From positions 1-53,444 of the forward strand of contig CAUJCT010000054.1 of NCBI GenBank assembly GCA_963169345.1: a stretch of 53,444 nucleotides of DNA, in the 5' to 3' direction. Below, piece by piece: positions 44,354 to 52,963 of the stretch. Made by a program: the position numbers and the translations under genes. This DNA comes from Bacteroidota bacterium. Lineage in GTDB: Bacteria > Bacteroidota > Bacteroidia > NS11-12g > UBA955. How positions within the stretch are numbered: position 1 is the first letter of the stretch; each line of letters starts with the position of its first letter. The notes under the pieces are model-generated. The model was not told the origin of the DNA. It saw nothing but the letters and a program-made list of their open reading frames with translations, and ran no database searches.

Positions 44354-45289
44354 TTAAAACCCTATCTTATCCTTAATAATATACAAAGGACGTCTTTTGA
44401 TTTCACCATAAATGCGGCCTACATACTCTCCTATTATACCCAATACAAGCAATATGATGCCACCAATAAGCAAAACAGATATCATCAGTAAAGTCCAGCC
44501 TTCAACAAAGTTGTTTGTAAACAAACGCATATAAAGCGCGTACAATATACCTACAAATGCAATGCAGGAAGTTATGAATCCAACAAATGTGGCTATTTTA
44601 AGAGGTGTATTCGAGAACGATAAAATGGCATCACTCGCCAGTCTCAACATTTTCTTGAGCGGGTACTTGGTCGAACCGGCAAATCTGCTTTCCCTGTCGT
44701 ACTCCACAAAAGTTTGTTTGAAGCCAATCCAGGCCACCATACCCCTTACAAAACGATATGTTTCGCGCATGGATAAAAACTGATCCAGTGCTGCTCTGTC
44801 CATCAATCTGAAATCACCTGTATCCAAAGGAATATCTACATCACTCAAACGATTGATAAATCTATAAAAATACTTTGCAGTTAAAAGTTTAAATGCACTT
44901 TCACCGGCTCGGTCTCTGCGCTTTCCAAATATCACATCATACCCTTCCTCCCACTTGGCAATCATATCCAAAATAACGGAAGGGGGGTCTTGCAAATCAG
45001 CATCAATCACTACTGCAGCATCTCCTTTACAATTATCCAGTCCTGCAGTAATGGCAATCTGGTGACCGAAGTTGCGGGCAAAGTTGATACCTTTAACACG
45101 AGGGTCACTGATGGTTTTCTCCCTGATCATCTCAAGGGTTTTATCTTTACTGCCGTCGTTGACAAATATCAGTTCGTAGTCGTACTTCGTTTTGTCGATA
45201 TGTGACATGGTTTCAGTGAGTCGTCTGTACGTCTCAGCAAAAACTTCTTCTTCATTAAAACAAGGAACAACTATGGATATCAGTTTCAT
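44354..45289 (-). CDS. Family 2 glycosyltransferase (DPM1/GtrB-like)
   Basis: The 311-residue protein has a GT-A catalytic domain with VNDGSKD (nucleotide-sugar binding), DADLQDPP (the DxD-type metal site) and TGDFRLMDR. Two C-terminal transmembrane helices follow at about 230-255 and 265-290. This layout fits polyprenyl-phosphate sugar transferases that load undecaprenyl-phosphate (GtrB/ArnC-type) on the cytosolic face. The sugar is not predictable. It begins 17 bp after the carboxylase gene on the same strand, so they may share a transcript. Confidence 0.88.
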   Translation of the reverse strand: MKLISIVVPCFNEEEVFAETYRRLTETMSHIDKTKYDYELIFVNDGSKDKTLEMIREKTISDPRVKGINFARNFGHQIAITAGLDNCKGDAAVVIDADLQDPPSVILDMIAKWEEGYDVIFGKRRDRAGESAFKLLTAKYFYRFINRLSDVDIPLDTGDFRLMDRAALDQFLSMRETYRFVRGMVAWIGFKQTFVEYDRESRFAGSTKYPLKKMLRLASDAILSFSNTPLKIATFVGFITSCIAFVGILYALYMRLFTNNFVEGWTLLMISVLLIGGIILLVLGIIGEYVGRIYGEIKRRPLYIIKDKIGF

Positions 45290-45306
45290 TGATGCGATAT
45301 GAATTA

Positions 45307-46869
45307 TTATAGTGGGATGTTGCCGTGTTTTTTTCTTGGCAGATTTTTAACCTTATTTTCCAACATGGCAAATGCAGAAATCAAACGTATTCTGGTTTCT
45401 TCAGGATAAATAACTTCGTCAATAAAACCTCTTTCTGCTGCGCGATAAGGATTGGCAAAGATTTCTGCATACTCTGCTTCTTTTTCTTTCCAGGCCTGGT
45501 CAGGGTCACTGGCATTTGTGATTTCTTTTTTGAAGATAATCTCAGCTGCACCTTTGGCTCCCATCACCGCAATTTCGGCACTAGGCCATGCAAAATTCAT
45601 ATCGGCTCCAATGTGTTTGCTGTTCATCACATCGTAAGCACCTCCATAAGCTTTGCGTGTAATAACCGTAATACGAGGCACAGTTGCTTCGCTGAATGCA
45701 TACAGGAGTTTAGCACCATTGGTTATGATGGCATTCCATTCCTGATCGGTACCAGGCAAGAAACCAGGAACATCTTCCAATACCAGTAATGGGATATTGA
45801 AAGCATCACAGAATCTCACAAAACGCGCTCCTTTGGTAGACGAATGTACATCGAGTACACCAGCCAGTGAGCTCGGATTATTGGCTACAATACCTATACT
45901 TCTGCCGGCTAATCTTGCAAAACCCACAACAATATTTTCTGCAAAGTTTTTGTGGACTTCAAAGAAAGAACCTTCATCCACCAAACCTTCAATTACTTCG
46001 CGCATATCATAAGGCTGGTTGGCGTTATCCGGTACTATATTTTTTAACTGGTCTCTTGTTTCATCTCCCGACTGATAAGGCAGCATTGGCGCTTTCTCTT
46101 CACAATTCTGAGGAATGTAACCAATTAATGTTTTAAGACTGCTTAAACATTCGATTTCATTGGCAAATGAAAAGTGAGCAACACCTGATTTACTGGAATG
46201 CACAGAGGCACCGCCAAGTTGTTCGCTGCTGACTTCTTCATTGGTTACCGTCTTTACAACGTTAGGACCGGTAACAAACATATAACTGGTATTTTCCACC
46301 ATTCCAATGAAGTCGGTTATAGCAGGTGAATAAACAGCACCACCTGCACATGGACCCATGATGGCAGAAATCTGAGGTATTACGCCCGAAGCAATGGTAT
46401 TTCTGTAGAATATATCAGCATATCCGCCCAAAGACACAACACCTTCCTGAATACGTGCACCACCACTGTCGTTGAGGCCAATCAATGGAGCACCATTTTG
46501 CAAAGCTAAGTCCATAATCTTGCAGATTTTTTCAGCGTGTGTTTCGCTTAAAGAACCTCCAAAAACTGTGAAATCCTGTGAAAATACATATACCAATCGG
46601 CCATTGATAGTGCCATATCCTGTAACAACACCATCGCCTAAAAATTTCTGTTTCTGCATGCCGAAATCGTTGCTTCTGTGCGTAACAAAAGCTCCTATTT
46701 CATTGAAACTATTCTCATCCAGTAAAAAGTGAATTCTTTCTCTGGCTGTTAGTTTTCCTTTGGCATGTTGCGATTTAATACGCTCTTCCCCTCCGCCTTG
46801 CACGGATTCGTGGCGTTTGCTCTCAAGTAATTCCCTCTTATTCATGTTTTGTTGAGATTGACTTCCCAT
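45307..46869 (-). CDS. Acyl-CoA carboxylase beta subunit (carboxyltransferase)
   Basis: The roughly 520-residue carboxyltransferase transfers CO2 from biotin to acyl-CoA, most probably propionyl-CoA. The two crotonase-fold halves show [13 protein letters not shown] and [13 protein letters not shown] (first acyl-CoA/oxyanion region), then [14 protein letters not shown] and [20 protein letters not shown] (second). This order is diagnostic for PccB/MmdA-type subunits. ATG 46869 is preferred; a TTG at 46881 and an ATG at 46845 are alternatives. The biotin carboxylase and biotin-carrier genes are not in the window. It precedes the glycosyltransferase gene. Confidence 0.93.
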   Translation of the reverse strand: MGSQSQQNMNKRELLESKRHESVQGGGEERIKSQHAKGKLTARERIHFLLDENSFNEIGAFVTHRSNDFGMQKQKFLGDGVVTGYGTINGRLVYVFSQDFTVFGGSLSETHAEKICKIMDLALQNGAPLIGLNDSGGARIQEGVVSLGGYADIFYRNTIASGVIPQISAIMGPCAGGAVYSPAITDFIGMVENTSYMFVTGPNVVKTVTNEEVSSEQLGGASVHSSKSGVAHFSFANEIECLSSLKTLIGYIPQNCEEKAPMLPYQSGDETRDQLKNIVPDNANQPYDMREVIEGLVDEGSFFEVHKNFAENIVVGFARLAGRSIGIVANNPSSLAGVLDVHSSTKGARFVRFCDAFNIPLLVLEDVPGFLPGTDQEWNAIITNGAKLLYAFSEATVPRITVITRKAYGGAYDVMNSKHIGADMNFAWPSAEIAVMGAKGAAEIIFKKEITNASDPDQAWKEKEAEYAEIFANPYRAAERGFIDEVIYPEETRIRLISAFAMLENKVKNLPRKKHGNIPL

Positions 46870-46912
46870 ATTATGGTGCAAAATAAAGACTTTTTAAATA
46901 GTACGCGCCATT

Positions 46913-47911
46913 TTAAAATCGAATTTGTTCATTTTTAAGCTTTATCTGATAACGGCCTTGTCCTATTGCAGTTGGCAATGAAAATGAAATGCTGGCATCT
47001 GTATTTTTCTTGTCTGCATTCAGGAAAGCTTTTAATGTCGACTTTTCACTCTCGTTTAGTGGCTCTATGCGTATTTTCGACAAGATTAAATCTTTCATAT
47101 GAGAAGCCTCTTTACTTTCTAAGAGTTTTAATTCTGTTGATATATCGATTTCCTCCAACATACCTTTTGCTACTGCATATCCGTGCAGTACTGGTGTACC
47201 TTTTTCCAGCATCAAAGATTCGTATGCGTGCCCAATGGTATGTCCGAAATTCAAAAGCTGACGTATACCATTATCTTCAAAATCCTGATTGACTATAACA
47301 GCTTTATCATGAGCACATCTGTGAATGATTTCACTGAGTGGCCGCTCATTTTCGAGCATATCAAATAAATCTTTATCATAAATACAAGCTGTTTTAATGA
47401 TTTCTGCCATTGCAGCATTTTGTTCATCTGAAGGCAGTGTATTTAAAAATTCAATGGATATAAAAACTTCCATTGGCAAACGAAAACTGCCTATGTAATT
47501 TTTCAGATGTTTAAAGTCAATTCCTGTCTTTCCGCCAATAGCTGCATCAACCATCCCTAAAAGAGTTGTTGGTACATTAACAAAAGGAACTCCTCGTCTG
47601 TAGATAGAGGCAGCAAAACCACCAATATCACTAACAACCCCACCTCCAAGATTGATGATTATATCTTGTTTGTTGACTTCAAATTTGAGGAACTGTTCTA
47701 AGATGGACTCCAGTACCTGAAAATTTTTAGAAGTCTCGCCAGCTGGAATAACAATTACTTTATCTGATATAGAATTTAAAAGAGGAAAACAATATTGATG
47801 TGTATTCTTATCACAGATAAATACTGGTTGTCTGACAGCCTTTACATCTAGCCATTCTTTGAGCGTAAAGGCAATGTTATCAGTAAAAATAAGATTAGCT
47901 GCATCCATCAC
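46913..47911 (-). CDS. aroB: 3-dehydroquinate synthase
   Basis: The 332-residue enzyme makes 3-dehydroquinate from DAHP in the shikimate pathway, using NAD+ and a metal ion. Motifs: NLGGGVVSDIGGFAAS (NAD-binding loop), RRGVPFVNVPTTLLGMVDAAIGGKTGID, and LLNFGHTIGHAYE (metal ligands). It is slightly short for AroB (about 350), with a compact C-terminus. Its start overlaps the DUF4835 gene by 4 bp, so it ends the bamD-led transcript. In related genomes I would expect recN at this place instead. Confidence 0.93.
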   Translation of the reverse strand: MMDAANLIFTDNIAFTLKEWLDVKAVRQPVFICDKNTHQYCFPLLNSISDKVIVIPAGETSKNFQVLESILEQFLKFEVNKQDIIINLGGGVVSDIGGFAASIYRRGVPFVNVPTTLLGMVDAAIGGKTGIDFKHLKNYIGSFRLPMEVFISIEFLNTLPSDEQNAAMAEIIKTACIYDKDLFDMLENERPLSEIIHRCAHDKAVIVNQDFEDNGIRQLLNFGHTIGHAYESLMLEKGTPVLHGYAVAKGMLEEIDISTELKLLESKEASHMKDLILSKIRIEPLNESEKSTLKAFLNADKKNTDASISFSLPTAIGQGRYQIKLKNEQIRF

Positions 47912-48807
47912 GTTTTGATGGTATCGTAAAAGCTTTTATTAGCAGGATCCATTCTTGAAAGCAAGTCAATTGCTTTAATTTGTTCGGCAGATGGTGCGCC
48001 TTTATAAATTTCGATGAGCTCTTTGTATTTGGCATTAAAGAAAACTTTCACCAGCATCGAATTGGGATAAACTTTAGTAATCTCTTCAAAGCTTTCAAGT
48101 GCTTTAAATATCTCATCTCTGCCTTTTACAACATCTTTGTGCATGATATCCATACCATTCAGATGATAGGCATAAAGTGCTTTTCTGACAGGCAGATAGC
48201 GGTCATTTAATAAATTATCTATCAAATAAAACCTGTTTTTCATACTTTGCCCATCATTCGGTCTCCAACCATCCATACTTTGGCTGGCATTTAATATCTC
48301 TCTTGCTTTTTGGTAATATGGAGTGCCGGCTTCGGATGAATAAGTATCATAATTGAGTCCTAAAACAACATTGACATAAAACGCCAACATACCTGTCAGG
48401 TTATATACATTGGCGTTGGGTTGAAACTCCATAGCCTGAAACTCCTGATAGGTAAAGTTAAAGTTCTGATCGAGCTGATTAAAAATGACAGTATTGTAGG
48501 TGCTGTTGTAGACGGGTCTTGTCGCCTGAATCTGAATGGTACCTTCAAAGTTGTATGTATTCATGTCATAGGCTGTAATATCTATGAGCATTGTAATTTT
48601 AAATCGTTCAATAGTTGCAACTTTATCGCTGCACCAAAGTCTTTGATTGATAAATTGGGAAATAGACTGTTGAAGTGAATTAAATATTTGGGTATTGCTT
48701 ATCTGGACTTTCGGGTGAATTACAGATACTGTTGCCTCAACGTCCTGATTTTGGGCGTTTATATGGAAACAAAATAAGAAACTGACAAATACAATGAGTT
48801 TTTTCAT
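47908..48807 (-). CDS. DUF4835 exported protein
   Basis: The 299-residue product has a signal peptide (MKKLIVFVSFLFCFHINAQN) and the Bacteroidota DUF4835 pattern: NSLQQSISQFINQRLW, MLIDITAYDMNTYNFEGTIQ, and YYQKAREILNASQSM. The function is unknown, but it is almost always beside coaBC and bamD, suggesting an envelope role. ATG 48807 is chosen over a TTG seven codons upstream. It overlaps coaB and aroB by 4 bp each. Confidence 0.88.
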   Translation of the reverse strand: MKKLIVFVSFLFCFHINAQNQDVEATVSVIHPKVQISNTQIFNSLQQSISQFINQRLWCSDKVATIERFKITMLIDITAYDMNTYNFEGTIQIQATRPVYNSTYNTVIFNQLDQNFNFTYQEFQAMEFQPNANVYNLTGMLAFYVNVVLGLNYDTYSSEAGTPYYQKAREILNASQSMDGWRPNDGQSMKNRFYLIDNLLNDRYLPVRKALYAYHLNGMDIMHKDVVKGRDEIFKALESFEEITKVYPNSMLVKVFFNAKYKELIEIYKGAPSAEQIKAIDLLSRMDPANKSFYDTIKT

Positions 48808-49466
48808 GCTAGGTTTTCGGCAATACATTTAATAATATCTTTGGCTACTTCTTGTTTTTCCTTCAGTGGAAATTCAAAAATAGTACCTTTTTCGAGAATA
48901 ATGCTAATCTTGTTGGTTGAATGTTTAAAGCCAGCTCCGGGGTCATTCAGAGAGTTCAATACTATGGCATCTGCTTTTTTTCTGCGCAGTTTATCTAAAG
49001 CATTTTCCAATTCATTGTGAGTTTCCAATGCAAAACCGACCACTATCTGATTAGCTTTTTTGGAATGTCCCAGCGTAGATAAAATATCCGGATTTTTAAC
49101 TAAATGAATGGTAAGATTTTCTTCACTTTTTTTAATCTTCACTTCGTTGTACCGATCCGGTCTATAATCGGCAACAGCTGCCGACATGATAGCTATCTGG
49201 CAATCAGGAAATATTTTCACACAGGTATCATACATTTGAACTGCAGATTCTACCTGATAAAGTTGAATGGATGGATGTTGAGGTGTCAAAGAAGTTGGAC
49301 CTGACACCAGATGCACTTCTGCACCCAGTTGAGCCAATTCTTCTGCTATTGCATACCCCATTTTACCTGTAGAATAATTGCCTATGAAACGTACCGGGTC
49401 GATTTTCTCGTATGTCGGACCGGCAGTTATGACAATCTTTTTACTTTTGAAGTATTCAGCTATCAA
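48804..49466 (-). CDS. coaB: Phosphopantothenoylcysteine ligase (CoaB half)
   Basis: The 220-residue enzyme joins 4'-phosphopantothenate and cysteine with CTP. Visible are the ITAGPTYEKIDPVRFIGNYS nucleotide-binding segment, the TGKMGYAIAEEL helix, and IMSAAVADYRPD, with NPDIL and GFALET further on. It lacks an ATG near the start: the proposed TTG at 49466 lies 11 nt before the end of the CoaC frame (stop TGA 49456-49458) and would be reached by translational coupling. In most Bacteroidota CoaB and CoaC are one fused polypeptide. Here they are in different frames, offset by 1 nt. A sequencing error cannot be excluded. Confidence 0.85.
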   Translation of the reverse strand: MIAEYFKSKKIVITAGPTYEKIDPVRFIGNYSTGKMGYAIAEELAQLGAEVHLVSGPTSLTPQHPSIQLYQVESAVQMYDTCVKIFPDCQIAIMSAAVADYRPDRYNEVKIKKSEENLTIHLVKNPDILSTLGHSKKANQIVVGFALETHNELENALDKLRRKKADAIVLNSLNDPGAGFKHSTNKISIILEKGTIFEFPLKEKQEVAKDIIKCIAENLA

Positions 49467-50004
49467 AGTGTTTGCAGATAATTTCCAAAATATGTTCAGG
49501 TTCGGCCATTCTGCCTTTACCTTCCAAACCACTGGCCAGTTCACCATCTTCTGCGTCTATAAGTAAATTACCATAAGACACCAGTTTAGAGATATTGGAT
49601 TTAACTGCAGGATGCTGATACATGTCAAGGTCCATTGCCGGAGCGAAAAACACAGGACATCTTGCCGATAAATAAGTTGCGGTTAACAGATTATCACAGG
49701 CTCCATTGGCCATTTTTGAAATGGTATTGGCACTGGCAGGTGCAATGATAAAAGCATCTGCCCATAATCCCAGTTCGACGTGATTATGCCACGAGCCATC
49801 ATTCGGATTAAAAAAATCCGAATTCACAGGATGTTTGCTTAAGGTTGCCAGAGTTACTGGTGGAATGAAAGACTTACCGGCATCGGTCATAACAACCTTT
49901 ACCATTGCGCCTTCCTTGACTAAAAGACGTGTGAGGAAAGCCGACTTATAAGCCGCTATACTCCCCGTTACACCGAGCAGGATATGCTTATCCTTCAGTC
50001 TCAT
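49456..50004 (-). CDS. coaC: Phosphopantothenoylcysteine decarboxylase (CoaC half)
   Basis: The 182-residue FMN flavoprotein decarboxylates phosphopantothenoylcysteine to phosphopantetheine. Key features: LGVTGSIAAYKSAFL (FMN site), catalytic His in WHNHVELGLWAD, the APASANTISKMANG loop, and PAMDLDMYQHP, which closes the active site. The frame ends at a TGA (49456-49458) where homologous fused proteins continue into the ligase domain. It overlaps the omega-like gene by 17 bp. The decarboxylase itself is complete. Confidence 0.9.
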   Translation of the reverse strand: MRLKDKHILLGVTGSIAAYKSAFLTRLLVKEGAMVKVVMTDAGKSFIPPVTLATLSKHPVNSDFFNPNDGSWHNHVELGLWADAFIIAPASANTISKMANGACDNLLTATYLSARCPVFFAPAMDLDMYQHPAVKSNISKLVSYGNLLIDAEDGELASGLEGKGRMAEPEHILEIICKHFDS

Positions 50005-50308
50005 CAGGCAGACGGAAATACACCTTGCCGTTTACAAATTCCTGGGTGGCTACCAAGGTCGGCTTTGGCATTTTCTCATACATTGCACTGATCTCAATTT
50101 GTTCCCTGTTCTCATGCACTTCTTCCAGGTTGTCATGATCAGAAGCAAACTCTGACAATTTAGTGCTCAACTCCTCTTTCATTTGTTGTGCAATTTGGTT
50201 GGCTCTTTTGGCAATAATTACCGATGACAGGTAAATATTACCTGACTGGCTTTCCAAATCCTTTAGATTCCTTGCTTCTGCATTAGGAGACACTTTCTGT
50301 TCTTTCAT
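49988..50308 (-). CDS. rpoZ: RNA polymerase omega-like subunit (Rpb6/RpoZ family)
   Basis: The 106-residue protein carries the omega/Rpb6 core NIYLSSVIIAKRANQIAQQM, which supports RNA polymerase assembly and the ppGpp site in other bacteria. The C-terminal PKPTLVATQEFVNGKVYFRLPD matches the Bacteroidota version of omega. It lies between bamD and coaC, with a 2-bp gap and a 17-bp overlap. The synteny bamD-omega-coaC strongly supports the call. Confidence 0.82.
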   Translation of the reverse strand: MKEQKVSPNAEARNLKDLESQSGNIYLSSVIIAKRANQIAQQMKEELSTKLSEFASDHDNLEEVHENREQIEISAMYEKMPKPTLVATQEFVNGKVYFRLPDETEG

Positions 50309-50310
50309 TA

Positions 50311-51126
50311 TTATTGGATTTTATTGAGTTTCTTGTGTTTTTCCAAATCGACTTTAGCTTTGGCTTCAATTTCAACCACTGCCTGATAATGCGCCGATTC
50401 AGCTTTGTTGTTTTTGAAATATTCTTTTGCTTCAACAAAAACTTGCTGAAAACGTTCTTCCTTTTTTTCTTCTATACTGTTCTTCGCAAATAAATACGTG
50501 CTTCGAACAATCATGTACTCTATCTCTTCCTTGTTTTCGATATCTGGAAAATCTTTAATAGTATTTTTGAAAGTCACAGTGGCCGCGAGGTAGTCTTCCC
50601 TCTTAAAATACAACATAGCACTTTGAAAAGATTTTGTCTTCAGGTTTTTCCTGAGCTCATCCATGTGATCGTTACAAAAATCCTTATATATCGAATTTGG
50701 ATACTGATTCAAAAACAATTGTATTTCTGCTATAGCTTTTACAGTATTGGTTTGATCCAATTCATAAGGCAAGGCATCCAGATACAAACAACTTACATAT
50801 CTGTAAGCACACTCTTCCGCATGCTTGCTGTTGTAAAAATTCTCAGTAAAGTTTTTGAAATGGTAGGCGGCCAGTTCATATTGACCCAAACCATAATGGC
50901 AATAAGCATACTTCAGATAAATATCTTCACTTTCTGCCTTTCCTCTATAAACTGCCAATAGATCTTCATAGAGCGTTACGGCACGGATATAATCCTTCTT
51001 TTCGTACAATTTATCCGCTAAAGCAAGCTTTTCTTCATTTGTTCCATCTTTCAATACTTTGCTGTATTCTGAGCAGGAACTCAAGAAGATAATGCCTATA
51101 AACGCTATGATTTTACCGATTTTCAA
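50311..51126 (-). CDS. bamD: Outer-membrane assembly factor BamD
   Basis: The roughly 271-residue lipoprotein has a leader ending IIFLSSC, then TPR repeats such as YIRAVTLYEDLLAVYRGKAE, YHFKNFTENFYNSKHAEEC and AIAEIQLFLNQYPNS. These scaffold BamA at the outer membrane. The open frame extends to TTG 51153, but a -7 box (TACCTTTG, 51136-51143) overlaps those codons. The TTG at 51126 is therefore the likelier start; it gives MKIGKIIAFIGIIFLSSC, an ideal lipoprotein signal peptide. It leads the operon bamD-rpoZ-coaC-coaB-DUF4835-aroB. Confidence 0.9.
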   Translation of the reverse strand: MKIGKIIAFIGIIFLSSCSEYSKVLKDGTNEEKLALADKLYEKKDYIRAVTLYEDLLAVYRGKAESEDIYLKYAYCHYGLGQYELAAYHFKNFTENFYNSKHAEECAYRYVSCLYLDALPYELDQTNTVKAIAEIQLFLNQYPNSIYKDFCNDHMDELRKNLKTKSFQSAMLYFKREDYLAATVTFKNTIKDFPDIENKEEIEYMIVRSTYLFAKNSIEEKKEERFQQVFVEAKEYFKNNKAESAHYQAVVEIEAKAKVDLEKHKKLNKIQ

Positions 51127-51135
51127 ATTAATCTG

Positions 51136-51167
51136 CAAAGGTAATGTTTTCAACGCTATTAATCAAA
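51136..51167 (-). promoter_or_regulatory. Promoter of the bamD operon
   Basis: On the minus strand the -7 box TACCTTTG (51136-51143) and a TTTG -33 element (51164-51167) are 20 nt apart. This is the most consensus-like promoter in the window. It lies in the gap after the radC stop. Transcription would start about 5 nt before the TTG start. Confidence 0.7.
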
Positions 51168-51172
51168 AAATG

Positions 51173-51862
51173 TTACAGAAGCCCCTCGTCGGCATAAGAA
51201 TAATAACCGGAACTCGCCACTATAATATGATCTAGTACATTAATATCCAGCAACTTACCACCCTCTTTTAATTTACGCGTCAATGCATTATCTGCATCAC
51301 TTGGCTTTTTATTTCCTGAAGGATGATTGTGGAAAAGAATGATGCCTGTACTTTTATCTTCGATAGCAACTTTAAAGATTCTTCTTTGGTCAACAACCGT
51401 GGATGTTATCCCGCCTTCACTGATTTTGTAGGAATTTATCACACAATTGCTGCGGTTTAAAGTTAACATCCAAAACTCTTCATGCCCCAATGACTCCAGG
51501 GTATATCTCATACGTTCGTAGGCATCAAAACTTCCGGTAATTGGCTTAAGTTCTTTTCCCGTGTTGTTCATTCTTCTGGCCGACAACTCTAAAGCAGCTA
51601 TTATGGTAACTGCCTTTGCCATACCAATGCCGTCAATTTTGCAGTAATCTTTAACTTCCCACTTGGCCATTTCCGACAAATCGTTATCGACTTTATTCAG
51701 CATTTCCCGGGCCAGATCCATAGCCGATTTTTTAGAAGTACCAGTTGAAATCAGAATGGCTAAAAGTTCTGAATTGCTTAATGTGTTTCTCCCCAGTTTA
51801 TTGAGTTTCTCTCTGGGCTTTTCGTCATCAGCCCAATCCTTTATCCGCTTAAAATCACTCAT
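51173..51862 (-). CDS. radC: RadC family JAMM-domain protein
   Basis: The 229-residue protein has the N-terminal helix-hairpin-helix-like region (NTLSNSELLAILISTGTS, DGIGMAKAVTIIAALEL) and the JAMM/MPN+ metal site LFHNHPSGNKKPSDADN. The family was named for DNA repair, but its function is unproven and many members sit on mobile elements. Here it is in a stable core context. A 7-bp inverted repeat overlaps the start codon and may be an operator. Confidence 0.92.
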   Translation of the reverse strand: MSDFKRIKDWADDEKPREKLNKLGRNTLSNSELLAILISTGTSKKSAMDLAREMLNKVDNDLSEMAKWEVKDYCKIDGIGMAKAVTIIAALELSARRMNNTGKELKPITGSFDAYERMRYTLESLGHEEFWMLTLNRSNCVINSYKISEGGITSTVVDQRRIFKVAIEDKSTGIILFHNHPSGNKKPSDADNALTRKLKEGGKLLDINVLDHIIVASSGYYSYADEGLL

Positions 51863-51895
51863 GTGCGAAATTATTTATAATAAGTGAATCGCACA
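51862..51895. promoter_or_regulatory. Inverted repeat over the radC start
   Basis: TGTGCGA (51862-51868) and TCGCACA (51889-51895) are perfect 7-bp complements with a 20-bp AT-rich centre containing TATTTATAATA. It covers the radC start and a -7-like TAATTTCG. It is a possible repressor operator. No SOS box consensus is obvious. Confidence 0.45.
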
Positions 51896-51914
51896 CTTGC
51901 ACTTTATCGAAACC

Positions 51915-52844
51915 TCACTTCTTTTTTGTGAGGTATGCAATATTTCTTTTTAAACCTTCATAACCGGTTCTTTTTACTGCACTGCCTTCAAATAATTGAT
52001 TGAATTTTTCATTGTTCAGATCTTCCCAATCCTGCTTATTCATGGTTTGCCATTCAGTGTTGATATTGAACAATGGCTCATGATGGGTTTGGGAGAATCG
52101 GTTCCATGGACAAACCTCCTGGCAGATATCACATCCAAAAATCCAGTCATTATATTTTCCATTAAACTCGGATGGGATTTGCTCTTTAAGTTCAATAGTC
52201 AAATAAGAAATACAACGTTTAGCATCGAGGGTTTTATTGGGTAAAATGGCTTCAGTTGGACAAGCTTCTACACATTTATTGCATGAACCGCAATAATCTT
52301 TGATTGGACTATCGGCGGCACACTCTAAATCAATGACCAGTTCGGCCAGAAAAAAGAAGGAACCCATTTGTTTATTAATCAGCAGTCCATGCTTTCCTAT
52401 CCAGCCCAATCCGCTTTTCTGTGCCCATGCTCTTTCCAAAACCGGCGCAGAATCTACAAATACTCTGCCTTCAATATCCCCAATCTCATGTCTGAGTTGT
52501 TCGACCAATTCAAAACATTTATCCTTAACTACTTTGTGATAATCTTTACCGTAGGCATATCTGGCAATTTTAAATGTATCCTGATTTTGCATTTCTGCCG
52601 GGAAATAATTGTACATCAGACTGACCACCGATTTTGCATCTGGCACCAGTAAAGTTGGGTCGAGCCGTTTATCAAAGTGGTTTTCGAGGTAGTACATTTG
52701 CCCATGGTGTCCATCATTCAGCCATTTTTCCATACGCTTAGCCTCAGCATCCAAGAAGCCCGCTTTAGAAATACCGCAAAAATCGAAGCCCAGGGATTTT
52801 GCCTTAAGTTTTATAAGTGCTGCATATTTCTCCGGGTTACCCAT
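51915..52844 (-). CDS. queG: Epoxyqueuosine reductase QueG
   Basis: The 309-residue cobalamin and iron-sulfur enzyme catalyses the last step of queuosine formation in tRNA. It has two 4Fe-4S clusters, [16 protein letters not shown] and [10 protein letters not shown], and the N-terminal [16 protein letters not shown]. The frame reaches ATG 52898, but a -7 box (52853-52860) lies within those codons. The start at 52844 ([12 protein letters not shown]) is therefore chosen, and it matches the usual QueG N-terminus. The mRNA would be nearly leaderless. It is divergent from the DEAD-box helicase. Confidence 0.93.
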   Translation of the reverse strand: MGNPEKYAALIKLKAKSLGFDFCGISKAGFLDAEAKRMEKWLNDGHHGQMYYLENHFDKRLDPTLLVPDAKSVVSLMYNYFPAEMQNQDTFKIARYAYGKDYHKVVKDKCFELVEQLRHEIGDIEGRVFVDSAPVLERAWAQKSGLGWIGKHGLLINKQMGSFFFLAELVIDLECAADSPIKDYCGSCNKCVEACPTEAILPNKTLDAKRCISYLTIELKEQIPSEFNGKYNDWIFGCDICQEVCPWNRFSQTHHEPLFNINTEWQTMNKQDWEDLNNEKFNQLFEGSAVKRTGYEGLKRNIAYLTKKK

Positions 52845-52852
52845 TGTGGCTG

Positions 52853-52860
52853 CAAAATTA
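52853..52860 (-). promoter_or_regulatory. -7 box of queG
   Basis: The minus-strand sequence TAATTTTG ends 8 nt before the ATG at 52844. Confidence 0.5.
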
Positions 52861-52945
52861 GGCGATAACACATTTAAAAAAACGGTTAAATGGCTCATAG
52901 TTACTATTATTTCAATATAAATCCAATATTGTCAAATATTTACTG

Positions 52946-52953
52946 TACCTTTG
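52946..52953 (+). promoter_or_regulatory. -7 box of the DEAD-box helicase
   Basis: TACCTTTG lies 10 nt before the ATG at 52964; a short leader is expected. Confidence 0.55.
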
Positions 52954-52963
52954 CACCTTCTTT

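Noticed and set aside
49467..49547. A longer CoaB start (27 extra codons)
   Set aside because: These codons are an out-of-frame reading of the C-terminus of CoaC and have no similarity to the ligase.
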